Positions 22,401-32,718 of a stretch of DNA of 64,000 bases are shown here, piece by piece (the first letter of the stretch is position 1; every line of letters begins with the position of its first letter). The notes beneath the pieces were generated by a model. It saw only the letters and a program-made list of their open reading frames with translations, was not told the DNA's origin and searched no databases. The DNA comes from Bacteroidota bacterium (lineage in GTDB: Bacteria > Bacteroidota > Bacteroidia > AKYH767-A > OLB10): positions 2,232,001 to 2,296,000 of the forward strand of contig CP064983.1 in NCBI GenBank assembly GCA_016699635.1. The letters run 5' to 3'. The position numbers were made by a program, and so were the translations under genes.

Positions 22401-24002
22401 TACCAAAGTTGGTAATAGTTACTTCTACAGGAATACAAAGACCGGCAGGAGCCTGTACAGGAGGTTGAGATATTAACTGTACACCTGCATCTTGTGGTGG
22501 TGGAACAAAAATACAAACGTCATCAATTGCAAAACCATCTGCTTGTACTGATGCATCAGAGGTAAATACAAAACGGAACATCACACTGGTTTGGTTATCT
22601 AACATACTCAAAGTATGCATGGCTTTAAACCAGCCCGGTGTACCTGCTATGACCTGACTTGTGCCTGTCCATGCATACGTCTGACTCGAGTTTAATTGAC
22701 CATCATTATACCAGTTTTGCCCTGTAGGGAAAGTTGTGTTATTAGTCCCAAGTACATTCCAGGTAGCGCCATTATCTGTAGTATATTCTAACCGAACACC
22801 GTCCCAGAAATTTTCACAATTTGAATTTATCCATAACTCAATCTGTGCATTAAATACCCCTAAGAATGAGAATGTAGGTGAATATAAATAAGAAAGACAA
22901 CTTCCAACATATTGTTGATCTAAACCAACCTCCCATATATTGGGTGCAGAATGTGCAGAGCCAGGCCAAACGGTTGATTGCCCTCTTTGCCATGGTGTTG
23001 AACCTGCAGTGCCAAGTGAGTCCGTCCATAAATTTTGCAAATCAAAGTTGTCACAAAACGGGAAGGTAATTCCTTGCGATGCATAGAAGGTTATACATCC
23101 TGATGTAGGGAAAACTGCAGAGTTGGCACAGCCTGAGTTATCCACTGCTGTGATTGAGTAGCAAATGGAATCACCATCATTTACAGCAGGAATTTGTCCT
23201 AAGTAGTCGCCATTACCAAGGTCTGTCATGAGTACACTTACAGGAGGGTTATTATTTATTGTATAAGTTAAAGTAGCACTCATTATGCCTGAAGCATCAG
23301 TAATATGTGACTGTACATTATAAGGTCCAAGGTTATAAATGGTTCCCTGTGGATAACCACTGTTAAACGCTATTGTTGGAGGGTTTAGCTCGCAAACAGC
23401 AGCCTGAATACAGATGTCATCAATAAACCAACCGGGATAACCGCCTGCACCGCCACCATTCACGTCTGATAGACGGAAACGCATTCTGAAGTCAGATACG
23501 CCACCCCATTGTGACAGGTTAAAGCGTGCTAAGTGCCACATACTGTTTGAGGCCATTGTTCCGGGTACTCCCGGATCCCAGTCCAAAGTTGTTGCAGAAG
23601 AAAAGTACGCTTGGCCAAAAAACGCAGGGTAATCAACTAATGTTGAATCAAATTCTGCTGGACCTAAAGTTGTCCATGTCACACCTCCGTCAATTGACAC
23701 ATCCACGTTGGCTGCATCAAAAAAGTCAATCCGGCAAATATGCTGGAAGGTTACGCTTACAAAGAAGAAACCTGTCAAATCTATTGGATCGGTTTCAAGA
23801 ATAGCATCAGTGCCATTGAAGACTTGTGCTGAGTCGCAGGCTACACCCGACACGCTAAGGCGTGTGTTTTGAACCAGGCATTGGTAGGAGTTGATGTAAC
23901 TGAGTCAATTGTTTCCATGTCTTCTGAGAAATAACAATTCGATTGGGCAAAGCCTACCATCGTTGCTAATCCAAGACTTAGTGTAGTAAACAGTCTTTTC
24001 AT
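19450..24002 (-). CDS. Giant T9SS-exported multi-domain protein with MAM/jelly-roll and CARDB-like repeats, frameshifted near the start
   Basis: About 1517 residues. The ATG at 24000-24002 opens a signal peptide (MKRLFTTLSLGLATMVGFAQ) but runs into a stop at about 23857. Adding one G at 23874-23875 (TGGTTC to TGGGTTC on the minus strand) joins it to the main frame as ...AWVQNTRLSVSGVACD. Five jelly-roll modules of 170-200 residues are seen, each opening with C-D-(D/N)-F-E-(N/S)-G or similar and closing with G-x-x-I-D-D-x-C-(I/V); CARDB-like domains (DAGVQLISQPP, DAGVTAVTSYN) lie between some. The last 75 residues are a type A T9SS tail (NTPNPFSDYSVITFNLS...MVIAK). It is likely a surface adhesin or matrix protein. 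Confidence 0.87.
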
Positions 24003-24159
24003 TACTTTTTGATTTTAAGGAATATTTGTGATTTTACAAGTTTCAAAAGTATAAAAATACTCTGACATGCAAATTGACTTTTAGGATTTTTTTTAAATTG
24101 TTAAAATATTTTGCAAAATAGATAAAACTTTGTTTCTTTACACCACAATTCATTGGGAG

Positions 24160-24279
24160 ATGAAGCGATTAGATGATAATTTTATCTGGAAAGATTTGAG
24201 TTTTCTTCAGGAATTGGGGTTAAGCATAATCCTGATTGCGATTTTTATCTATTTTTTTGTAAGCCAATATAACGGCTGA
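24160..24279 (+). CDS. Possible small single-span membrane protein
   Basis: A 39-codon frame from ATG at 24160 to TGA at 24277-24279. The first half is charged and polar (MKRLDDNFIWKDLS) and the second half is a single hydrophobic helix (LGLSIILIAIFIYFFV) with a short polar tail, a sensible type of small membrane protein. A GGGAG lies directly against the ATG, too close for a normal ribosome site, so the start is uncertain. It may be chance in AT-rich DNA. Confidence 0.35.
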   Translation: MKRLDDNFIWKDLSFLQELGLSIILIAIFIYFFVSQYNG

Positions 24280-24336
24280 TTTCATAAGTTCAAATCTTTT
24301 TATTTAACAACAAGGCATCATTTTGATGTTTAAGTT

Positions 24337-24344
24337 TATTTTTG
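24337..24344 (+). promoter_or_regulatory. Candidate -7 promoter box for sucC
   Basis: TATTTTTG matches the Bacteroidota TAnnTTTG consensus and would place the transcript start about 10 bases before the sucC ATG. No clear -33 TTG box is seen. Confidence 0.3.
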
Positions 24345-24359
24345 TGAAAATTTTTCATA

Positions 24360-25550
24360 ATGAACATTCACGAATATCAGGGCAAATCCATTTTAAAATC
24401 TTTTGGTGTAGCCATTCAGGAAGGAATTGTAGCAGAAACAGCCGATCAGGCAGTAGTAGCAGCTAAAGAACTTCAAAATCAAACAGGAACAAACTTTTGG
24501 GTAGTTAAAGCACAGATACATGCAGGTGGTCGTGGTAAAGGTGGAGGTGTAAAGCTAGCCAAGTCAATAGATGAAGTAAAAGAAAAAGCCAATGCAATTA
24601 TCGGCATGCAGTTGGTGACACCACAAACCGGTCCGCAAGGTAAAAAAGTGCATAAGGTACTAATTGCACAGGATGTTTATTATCCCGGTGAAACAAAAAC
24701 CGCAGAGTTTTATATGAGTGTTTTACTAAATCGTCAGGCAGGTAAAAACATAATCATGTACTCCACTGAAGGAGGGATGGATATTGAAGAGGTGGCAGCA
24801 AAAACACCTGAGAAAATATTCAAAGAAGAAATTGATCCTGCAGTAGGACTTCAGCCTTTGCAGGCAAGAAGAATTGCATTCAACCTTGGTGTAAGTGGTA
24901 ATGCTTATAAAGAGATGGTGCGTTTTGTTACTGCATTATATAAAGCGTATGAAAGCTGTGATGCATCGTTGTTTGAAATTAATCCTGTATTAAAAACATC
25001 GGACAATAAAATTATAGCTGTTGACGCCAAAGTTAACCTCGATGAAAATGCTTTGTTCCGTCATGCAGATTATGCTGCCATGCGCGATAAGTCAGAAGAA
25101 GATGCAACAGAAGTTGAAGCCAGCGAGCATGATTTAAATTATGTAAAGTTAGATGGTAATGTAGGCTGTATGGTGAATGGTGCAGGCCTTGCCATGGCAA
25201 CTATGGACATTATTAAATTAGCAGGTGGCGAACCGGCAAACTTTCTTGATATTGGAGGAACTGCAAATGCAGCCCGTGTAGAACAGGCATTCCGTATCAT
25301 TCTGAAAGACCCAAATGTAAAAGCTATATTGGTAAATATTTTTGGAGGTATTGTGAGATGCGATAGAGTGGCTCAGGGAATTGTTGACGCTTATAATAAT
25401 ATAGGACAGATTCCTGTTCCGATTATTGTTCGCTTGCAGGGCACCAATGCCGAAGAAGCAAAAAAGATAATTGATCAGTCGGGACTAAAAGTGTTCTCAG
25501 CAATTTTATTAAAGGAGGCTGCACAATTGGTAAAAGAAAAGCTTGGATAA
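24360..25550 (+). CDS. sucC: Succinate--CoA ligase (ADP-forming) subunit beta
   Basis: A 396-residue TCA-cycle enzyme subunit that, with SucD, converts succinyl-CoA to succinate with ATP or GTP formation in the cytoplasm. The N-terminus MNIHEYQGK is diagnostic, the ATP-grasp fold shows VKAQIHAGGRGKGGGVK, and the C-terminal Rossmann part shows FLDIGGTANAARVEQAFRI and NIFGGIVRCDRVAQGI. Length is normal and the frame is intact. No sucD lies beside it; the next gene, 6 bp on, is an arginase-family enzyme. Confidence 0.97.
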   Translation: MNIHEYQGKSILKSFGVAIQEGIVAETADQAVVAAKELQNQTGTNFWVVKAQIHAGGRGKGGGVKLAKSIDEVKEKANAIIGMQLVTPQTGPQGKKVHKVLIAQDVYYPGETKTAEFYMSVLLNRQAGKNIIMYSTEGGMDIEEVAAKTPEKIFKEEIDPAVGLQPLQARRIAFNLGVSGNAYKEMVRFVTALYKAYESCDASLFEINPVLKTSDNKIIAVDAKVNLDENALFRHADYAAMRDKSEEDATEVEASEHDLNYVKLDGNVGCMVNGAGLAMATMDIIKLAGGEPANFLDIGGTANAARVEQAFRIILKDPNVKAILVNIFGGIVRCDRVAQGIVDAYNNIGQIPVPIIVRLQGTNAEEAKKIIDQSGLKVFSAILLKEAAQLVKEKLG

Positions 25551-25556
25551 TAGAAT

Positions 25557-26451
25557 ATGAAAGCCCTGTCAACCAAGCACAATTTTTTGGGTATTGAAGA
25601 TGAAAAGTATTACAACTATGAATCTTCCAAATATGTTATTCAGCAAGTGCCTTACGAACATACAAGTTCCTATCTGGCAGGCTCCGACAAAGGGCCGGCT
25701 GCTATTGTAAAGGCTTCGCAGTATGTGGAATTGTATGACGAAGAGTTAGATGCAGAAACATATAAAACATGCGGCATAGCAACACTTAAAGCTCTTGATT
25801 TTAAAAACAAGACCAATAAAAAAGCAGTTGATTATATTGAGAAGGAAACGCTTGCGCTGCTTAACGACAATAAGTTTGTGGTTTCACTTGGTGCAGAGCA
25901 TACGGTTACTTTAGGATTTGTGAAAGCACATATTCAGAAATTTAAAAATGTTTCAGTGCTTCAGATTGATGCCCATAGTGACTTGCGCGAATCTTATCAC
26001 AACAATATATATTCTCATGCCAGTGTTATGAAAAGAATTTTCGATCTGGGATTGAATATAGTGCAGGCAGGTATAAGAGCACAGTGTATTGAAGAAGCAC
26101 AATTAATAAAAAAGTCAAAACGACTGCATACTTATTATGCGCACAACATCAGAAAAGATGCGAAGTGGATTGATAAAGCAGTGAAAGATTTAAGTGAAAA
26201 CGTTTATGTGACCATTGATGCAGATGGCTTTGATCCATCTGTAATACCGGCTGTTGGAACTGCAGAGCCAAATGGCTTATTTTGGAATGAAACATTAGAA
26301 CTTCTTAAAAAAACTGCCAAAGAGAAAAACATTATCGGCTTTGATATTGTTGAATGCTCACCCCACTAAGGGAAATATTTTATCAGAATATACATTAGCA
26401 AAACTCGCCTACAGGATAATAGGCTATATAGAAGCGGCAAGGAAAGAGTAG
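25557..26451 (+). CDS. Agmatinase/arginase (ureohydrolase) family enzyme, frameshifted at the C-terminus
   Basis: About 298 residues. The Mn-binding motifs of ureohydrolases are visible: GAEHTVTLG, DAHSDLRESYHNN, and IDADGFDPSVIPAVGTAEP; FDIVECSP follows. An extra C in CCCC (26361-26364) causes an early stop at 26369; removing it continues as TKGNILSEYTLAKLAYRIIG to the TAG at 26449-26451. The enzyme should hydrolyse agmatine, arginine or a related guanidino compound to urea, and agmatinase is the best guess from the family pattern. It lies 6 bp after sucC and 19 bp before a fatty acid hydroxylase gene. Confidence 0.85.
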
Positions 26452-26470
26452 GTAATTAAAACAATAGTGT

Positions 26471-27126
26471 ATGGAGAACAGGAAAATATCAAACAAGGGT
26501 TCTGCCACATTATTTCAGAACCGTTTACTTGAAAGACTGACACGTACAACTTTTTATTTTCCGGTAATTTTATTTTTGCTTGTCGGAGTTGCAACTGCGT
26601 TATATTGTTATCTAAGTTTAAAGATAAATGTATTCATCATCGTTGCACTTTTTGTTGCCGGCTTATTTGCATTTACACTTGTTGAATATCTGATACATCG
26701 TTTTGTTTTTCATTTCAATGCCAGCACACCGGGTCAGGAATTGCTGAAGTACAAGATTCATGGCGTGCATCACCACTTCCCAAAAGATAAAGACCGTTTA
26801 GCTATGCCACCATTCATGTCGCTAACATTGGCAGTGCTGTTTTTTTTATTGTACAAATGGCTATTTGGAAATTATGGTAGTGCGCTGTTCTCCGGATTTG
26901 TAAGTGGCTATTCAGTCTATCTTATCATTCATTATGCTGTTCATCGTTACAGGCAGCCACGAAATTTTTAAGCATACTTTGGAAACATCATAGCCTGCAT
27001 CACTACCGTTCAGACAATTCAGCTTTCAGTGTTTCAAACCCTATGTGGGATTATATTTTCGGCACTATGCCGGATAAGAAAAGCATTCAGAAAGGGGATA
27101 AAGAAAAACTTCCTGATTCCTTGTAA
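26471..27126 (+). CDS. Fatty acid hydroxylase/sterol desaturase superfamily membrane protein, frameshifted
   Basis: About 218 residues with four hydrophobic helices and a diiron-type histidine set: HRFVFH, HGVHHHFPKDKDR, HYAVH and, after the break, WKHHSLHHYRSDN. The frame is lost in the A3T5 run (26962-26969); shifting it continues to the TAA at 27124-27126. The architecture resembles fatty acid 2-hydroxylases (FA2H/Scs7-like), which in Bacteroidota could hydroxylate acyl chains of lipids or sphingolipids; the substrate is inferred. It converges with lepA. Confidence 0.82.
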
Positions 27127-27156
27127 AGTAATTTTCTGAATGTTTAGAAAAGGAAA

Positions 27157-28944
27157 TTAGTCAAGTTTTAAAACAGCTAAGAAAGCCTGCTGTGGAATTT
27201 CTACACTACCTACCTGACGCATACGTTTCTTTCCCTCTTTCTGCTTTTCTAGGAGTTTACGCTTTCTGGAAATATCACCACCATAACATTTTGCGGTAAC
27301 GTCTTTCCTGATAGCTTTTACTGTTTCGCGTGCAATAATTTTAGCACCTATACTTGCCTGAATTATAATTTCAAATTGCTGACGGGTAATCAGCTCTTTT
27401 AATTTTTCGCAAATCTTTTTGCCGAATGTATATGAGTGGTCGCGGTGAATCAATGCAGAAAGTGCATCAACAGGTTCGCCATTAAGTCTGATATCGAGCT
27501 TTACCAAATCACTGGTTTTGTATCCTATTGGATGATAATCAAACGAAGCATATCCTTTTGAAACAGATTTCAACTTGTCATAAAAATCAAAAACAATTTC
27601 TGCCAAGGGCATTTCAAACATCAGCTCCACACGGTCTGTTGTAAGGTAGTTTTGACCTATAATGACACCACGTTTGTTAATACATAAAGTCATGATGGCA
27701 CCAATATATTCTGCCTTGGTAATAATCTGTGCTTTAATATAAGGCTCTTCAATATGATCCATCTTACTGGGATCCGGAAAGTCGCTTGGGTTGTGAATTT
27801 CATACACATCACCATTGGTAAGATACGATACATAAGAAACGTTAGGAACGGTTGTAATCACTGTCATGTTAAACTCGCGCTCCAATCTTTCCTGAATAAT
27901 CTCCATGTGAAGCATTCCTAAAAAGCCACAACGGAAACCGAAGCCTAATGCTGCTGACGATTCGGGTTCAAAAACCAATGAGGCATCATTCAACTGAAGT
28001 TTTTCCATTGATGAGCGCAACTCCTCATAGTCTTCAGTATCTACAGGATATATTCCGGCAAATACCATAGGCTTAACATCTTCAAAACCGGAAATAGCTT
28101 CTGAACATGGGTTTTCCAAAGTTGTGATGGTATCACCAACTTTTACTTCTTTGGCATCTTTTATTCCTGTAATGATATAGCCAACATTACCTGTGCCTAT
28201 AGTCTTTGCAGGTATCTTATCAAGTTTCAGAATACCAATTTCTTCAGCTATATAATTACTGTTGGTAGCAACAAATTTTACTTTATCACCCGATTTCATT
28301 TCGCCTTAAATAACTTTAAAGTAAGCAATAATGCCGCGAAACGAATTAAAAACAGAGTCAAAAATTAGTGCTTTAAGAGGAGCTTTTGGATTGCCTTTTG
28401 GTGCAGGAATACGATGTACAATTTCACGCAAAATATCATGAACGCCCATACCTGTTTTTCCACTGGCTGCCATAATCTCTTCACGTCTGCAACCTAACAA
28501 ATCTACTATCTGATCTTTCACCAATTCAGGCTCTGCACTCGGAAGGTCAATTTTGTTTAAAACAGGGATAATTGTAAGGTCGTGTTCAAGCGCTAAATAA
28601 AGATTACTGATGGTTTGCGCCTGAATACCCTGTGCAGCATCAACAATTAATAATGCACCTTCGCAGGCAGCAATACTTCTTGATACTTCATAAGAAAAGT
28701 CAACGTGGCCGGGCGTATCTATCAGATTCAGTACATACTTTTTCCCATCTAAAGTATAGTCCATTTGAATGGCATGGCTCTTTATGGTGATGCCGCGTTC
28801 GCGTTCCAGATCCATATCATCAAGCACCTGTGCCTGCATCTGCTGCTTGCTTACAGTATTGGTATATTCAAGCAGACGGTCTGCAAGGGTGCTTTTGCCA
28901 TGATCAATATGGGCAATGATGCAAAAATTTCTGATATTTTCCAT
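27157..28944 (-). CDS. lepA: Elongation factor 4 (LepA), with an in-frame stop
   Basis: A translational GTPase of 595 codons that back-translocates ribosomes. The G1 motif is HIDHGKSTLADRL, then DTPGHVDF and NKIDLP; the C-terminal LepA-specific domain is intact (RRKRLLEKQKEGKKRMRQVG). A TAA at 28306-28308 interrupts IAYFKVI-stop-GEMKSGDKV, with the same frame on both sides. A single C-to-T change from CAA (Gln) would explain it, so sequence error or a point mutation is likelier than a frameshift. Total length matches LepA exactly. It is convergent with the hydroxylase gene. Confidence 0.93.
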
Positions 28945-29092
28945 TGGGCGGCAAAAATAGCTTTTTTAAGCCTTCATACCATGGTTTTTTAAAGTTTTGA
29001 AGACATATTTTTACAAATGAAAGATGCTTCTGTTTTCAGACTTTTGTCAGAATATTCAATAATGCTAAATCAAGATTAAAATAAGACAAATT

Positions 29093-29610
29093 ATGGAAGA
29101 ACTACGTTATCCGATAGGAAAATTTCAGTTGCCCGAAAATATTACTAAGTCGCAGTTTGATAGCTGGAAAAATGATATTGCCGGTTTGCCAAAAAAGGTG
29201 CAACAGTTAACAGATAGTTTTAAATCGCATCATTGGTCGCAAACGTACAGACAGGAAGGGTGGACAGCCTTACAGTTGGTGCATCACTTAGCTGATAGCC
29301 ATATAAATTGTTTTATCCGTTTTAAGTGGGCATTGACTGAAGAAAATCCTACAATTAAAGCCTATGATGAAAAAGCATGGGCTAACCTTCCTGATGTGAC
29401 TCAATCATCACCGGTGATTTCTATTCAACTACTTCATGCATTGCATCAGAGATGGATAAATCTTATCAATAATATGACCGAACAAGATTTTGAAAAAACT
29501 TTTTTCATCCCATTCAACAAAAAACACATAGCCTGAAAGGCGCAGTTGGGCTTTATGCATGGCATGGAAATCATCACCTGGCACATTTGAAAATTATTGC
29601 TGATAAATAA
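29093..29610 (+). CDS. DinB/YfiT-family putative metal-dependent hydrolase, frameshifted near the end
   Basis: About 172 residues of the DinB four-helix fold, close to YfiT. The metal-binding histidines are visible in LVHHLADSH and, after the break, in WHGNHHLAH. The frame is lost in an A6 run (29519-29524); shifting it gives HSLKGAVGLYAWHGNHH and a TAA at 29608-29610. YfiT-like proteins act as thiol transferases in bacillithiol producers, but the activity here is only inferred. It is divergent from lepA. Confidence 0.83.
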
Positions 29611-29658
29611 ATTTGTTAATGGTTTATTGCTGATGATTTTTGGTTTTTATTTGTGTTT

Positions 29659-31656
29659 ATGAGGCAAAAACTCATTTCTTTTTCCATTCTTTTAATGATA
29701 GTGTTATTGTTGAATTTTTGCACTACGCAACAAAAGCAAACACTGCCATTGCTTTCATCCTATGCAAGTCTGAACGATACAGTAAAATATGTTGGCAAAG
29801 AAACCTGCCGTTCATGCCATGCCGATATTTACAATACGTTTATGCAAACGGGCATGGGCAAATCATTTGATGTTGCTTCCAAACAGAAAACATCAGCTAA
29901 ATTTAGTCATGCAGTAATTTATGATAAGTATGAAAACTTTTACTACCATCCCTACTGGCAGAACGATTCATTGCACTTGCTAGAATTCAGACTTGAAAAT
30001 GGCGATACTGTTTATAAGCACAATGAAGTTATTAGTTATATTATAGGGTCGGGTCAGCATACCAACTCACATATCATCAACACCAACGGTTATTTGAATC
30101 AGGCGCCTGCAACTTTTTATACACAAAGAGGTGAGTGGCATTTGCCTCCCGGATTTGAAGACGGCAACAACACACGTTTTTCACGAATAATCGGTTTGGA
30201 ATGTATGAGTTGTCATAACAGTTATCCTGATTTTGTTTTGGGTTCAGAAAATAAATACAATAAAATAGAGAGTGGCATTAACTGCGAGCGTTGTCATGGC
30301 CCGGGCGAATATCATGTTCAGCAAAAACAGGCCGGTATATTGGTTGATACCGCTAAATCAATAGATTTTTCTATTGTGAACCCTGCCAAATTATCTGTTG
30401 ACCTACAGTTTGATGTATGTATGCGTTGTCATCTGCAAGGTAATGCTGTATTGAATAACAACAAATCATTTTTCGATTTTAAACCGGGCATGAAACTGAG
30501 TGATGTGATGAATGTGTTTGTTCCTGTTTATGAGGGTAATGGTAATGCACATATCATGGCATCGCATGCCGAAAGGCTTAAACAAAGCAGATGTTATATA
30601 GAAACAGCGAATAAAAATCATGCTAATCATCAATCATCTGAATTAAGACCGGGAAAGAATGCATTAACCTGTATTACCTGTCACAATCCGCATGTCAGTG
30701 TGCGGCAAACTAATGACGATCATTTCAATGCAGTTTGCAAAAATTGTCATCATACAGAAAATAGTTTGTGCACGGAGAAGTTAAGTGTTAGAGAAAAATC
30801 AAATGATAATTGCATTAGCTGTCACATGACATTTTCAGGCACATCAGATATTCCGCATGTCAGCATACACGATCATAAGATAAGTATTCCATCAAAAGAC
30901 AACAAAGAGAATGAACATAAAGTGTTTAAGGGAATTTATTGTGTCAACAATCCCACGGCAGACAAGCAGAGTAGGGGAAGAGCCTTTATTGCTTATTTTG
31001 AGAGATATGGTTATGATATAAGTGTACTCGACTCTGCACTAAATTGTTTTTCAGATGCAGGAAATATGTCTCTCAAAGAAAACTTTAATGAATTAGTACA
31101 GATATATTTTCTGAAGAATGATTTTGCAAAAGTTGTTGCACTGACTTCGGCAATGCCTGATATGTTGAAGATGTTGAATAAAAAATCGTATTCTAACACA
31201 CATGCCTGGACGGCCTATCGGATAGGTGCATCTTTTCAGGCAATTGGAAATATTGAAGCAGCATTGCCTTATTATCAACGTGCCGCAGTATTAGCCCCAT
31301 ACCATCTCGATATTTTAAATAAATATGCTACTGCACTTTCTATTGCAGGTAATGCTAAAGAGGCTCAGAAAATATATGAGTTTATTCTAAAAGAGTATCC
31401 AAAACATGTTTCAGCATTGACAAACCTTGGTTTTATTTTCCTCTCTGAAAAAAATGACCCACAACAAGCATTGACATATTATAGCAGAGCATTGGCACTT
31501 AATCCCGATTACGAACCTGCATTAATGAACATGGCAGGGCTAATGCATTTTATGAATAGAGACGGAGAGGCTGTTAAGTTTGTGCAGCGTATCTTGAAAA
31601 TCAATCCCAGGAATGAAGGCGCACGACAACTATTAAACCAACTGAAATCAACATAA
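29659..31656 (+). CDS. Seven-heme cytochrome c lipoprotein with C-terminal TPR repeats
   Basis: About 665 residues. The ATG at 29659 is preferred over GTG at 29653. A lipoprotein signal ends at LLLNFC. Seven CxxCH heme sites are seen in order: CRSCH, CMSCH, CERCH, CMRCH, CITCH, CKNCH and CISCH, several with distal histidines nearby. The last 180 residues are TPR-like helices (ALPYYQRAAVLAPYHLDIL; ALTYYSRALALNPDYEPAL). It should be a periplasmic electron carrier or multiheme reductase-type protein held to a membrane; the TPR part suggests a protein partner. The stop directly abuts the mltG ATG. Confidence 0.9.
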   Translation: MRQKLISFSILLMIVLLLNFCTTQQKQTLPLLSSYASLNDTVKYVGKETCRSCHADIYNTFMQTGMGKSFDVASKQKTSAKFSHAVIYDKYENFYYHPYWQNDSLHLLEFRLENGDTVYKHNEVISYIIGSGQHTNSHIINTNGYLNQAPATFYTQRGEWHLPPGFEDGNNTRFSRIIGLECMSCHNSYPDFVLGSENKYNKIESGINCERCHGPGEYHVQQKQAGILVDTAKSIDFSIVNPAKLSVDLQFDVCMRCHLQGNAVLNNNKSFFDFKPGMKLSDVMNVFVPVYEGNGNAHIMASHAERLKQSRCYIETANKNHANHQSSELRPGKNALTCITCHNPHVSVRQTNDDHFNAVCKNCHHTENSLCTEKLSVREKSNDNCISCHMTFSGTSDIPHVSIHDHKISIPSKDNKENEHKVFKGIYCVNNPTADKQSRGRAFIAYFERYGYDISVLDSALNCFSDAGNMSLKENFNELVQIYFLKNDFAKVVALTSAMPDMLKMLNKKSYSNTHAWTAYRIGASFQAIGNIEAALPYYQRAAVLAPYHLDILNKYATALSIAGNAKEAQKIYEFILKEYPKHVSALTNLGFIFLSEKNDPQQALTYYSRALALNPDYEPALMNMAGLMHFMNRDGEAVKFVQRILKINPRNEGARQLLNQLKST

Positions 31657-32685
31657 ATGAAAAAAATACTTTTTTTAATTTTAACTTTACTTTTATTAGC
31701 AGGTGCTTTTGTTGCATATATCTTTTATCAAAGAGTATTTGCTCCCAATGTAAAGATTAAAGACAATAAATCTTTTTTATATATCAGAACAGGAAGTAAT
31801 TTTAATCAGGTTGTAGATGAGTTGACATCGCAACAAATTTTAATCAATGCAGAATCATTCAAATGGCTGGCAGAAAAAATGAATTATACAGAACGTGTAA
31901 TTCCCGGGCGCTATGAGATAACTGACAATATGAACAACAGGCAGTTGTTGCAATTATTGCGCTCTGGAAAGCAGGTTCCCATTAAACTTACCTTTAATAA
32001 TATCAGGACCAAGTCAGACCTTGCCTCTCGTATAAGTCATCAGATTGAAGCAGACAGTTTACAATTAATTGGTATGCTTAACGACAGTGTACTCTTAAAA
32101 TCCGAATCGTTAAATAGTGAAAATGTTTTATGTCTGTTTATTCCCAACACTTATGAAATGTACTGGAATACTGATGCTGCTGATTTTTTCAAACGTATGA
32201 AGAAAGAATACGATAACTTTTGGACAGAGATACGAAAACAAAAAGCGGCAAAGCAAGAATTGACCCCTGTGCAGGTGAGCATATTGGCATCTATTGTTCA
32301 GTCAGAGACAAAGCAAAATGCAGAAAAACCTCGTGTGGCAGGAGTTTATCTTAACAGGCTCAGACAAAACTGGAAATTGGAGGCAGACCCAACACTTGTT
32401 TTTGCTTTAGGTGATTTTTCGATTAAACGTGTGCTGAATGAATATAAGACTATTGATTCGCCTTATAATACTTATAAATATTTTGGACTGCCTCCGGGTC
32501 CAATTTGTTTACCTGATATTTCAAGCATTGATGCTGTTCTCAATGCTGAAAGTCATCAGTATATGTATTTCTGCGCTCGTGAAGATATGAGTGGTTTTCA
32601 TGCTTTTGCAAAGGATTATAATACGCACCTGCTCAATGCCAGACGCTATCAGGCTGAATTAAACAGACGTAACATTCGGAATTAA
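31657..32685 (+). CDS. mltG: Endolytic murein transglycosylase MltG
   Basis: A 342-residue inner-membrane protein with one N-terminal helix (ILFLILTLLLLAGAFVAYIF), a LysM-like segment and the YceG/MltG catalytic domain. The catalytic glutamate is E217 in ASIVQSETKQ, followed by RVAGVYLNRL, LEADPTLVFALG and the family signature SPYNTYKYFGLPPGPI. It cuts nascent glycan strands in peptidoglycan. Its ATG begins the base after the cytochrome gene's stop, so they are co-transcribed. Confidence 0.95.
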   Translation: MKKILFLILTLLLLAGAFVAYIFYQRVFAPNVKIKDNKSFLYIRTGSNFNQVVDELTSQQILINAESFKWLAEKMNYTERVIPGRYEITDNMNNRQLLQLLRSGKQVPIKLTFNNIRTKSDLASRISHQIEADSLQLIGMLNDSVLLKSESLNSENVLCLFIPNTYEMYWNTDAADFFKRMKKEYDNFWTEIRKQKAAKQELTPVQVSILASIVQSETKQNAEKPRVAGVYLNRLRQNWKLEADPTLVFALGDFSIKRVLNEYKTIDSPYNTYKYFGLPPGPICLPDISSIDAVLNAESHQYMYFCAREDMSGFHAFAKDYNTHLLNARRYQAELNRRNIRN

Positions 32686-32718
32686 TTCACTGTAAAACGG
32701 TATTTTTACGCCAATAAA

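Larger units (their letters stand above)
24003..24359. other. Intergenic region between the giant T9SS gene and sucC
   Basis: This 357-base AT-rich stretch holds the upstream region of the minus-strand T9SS gene, one possible small membrane-protein gene (24160-24279) and the likely sucC promoter at its right end. I see nothing else in it. Confidence 0.5.

Noticed and set aside
19450..24002. Repeats in the giant T9SS gene as a CRISPR array
   Set aside because: The repeats are long, coding, irregularly spaced and keep the protein frame; there are no short equal repeats with unique spacers and no cas genes.
29640..29870. Second plus-strand frame overlapping the start of the cytochrome gene
   Set aside because: It is out of frame with a lipoprotein carrying seven CxxCH sites and has no recognisable feature.
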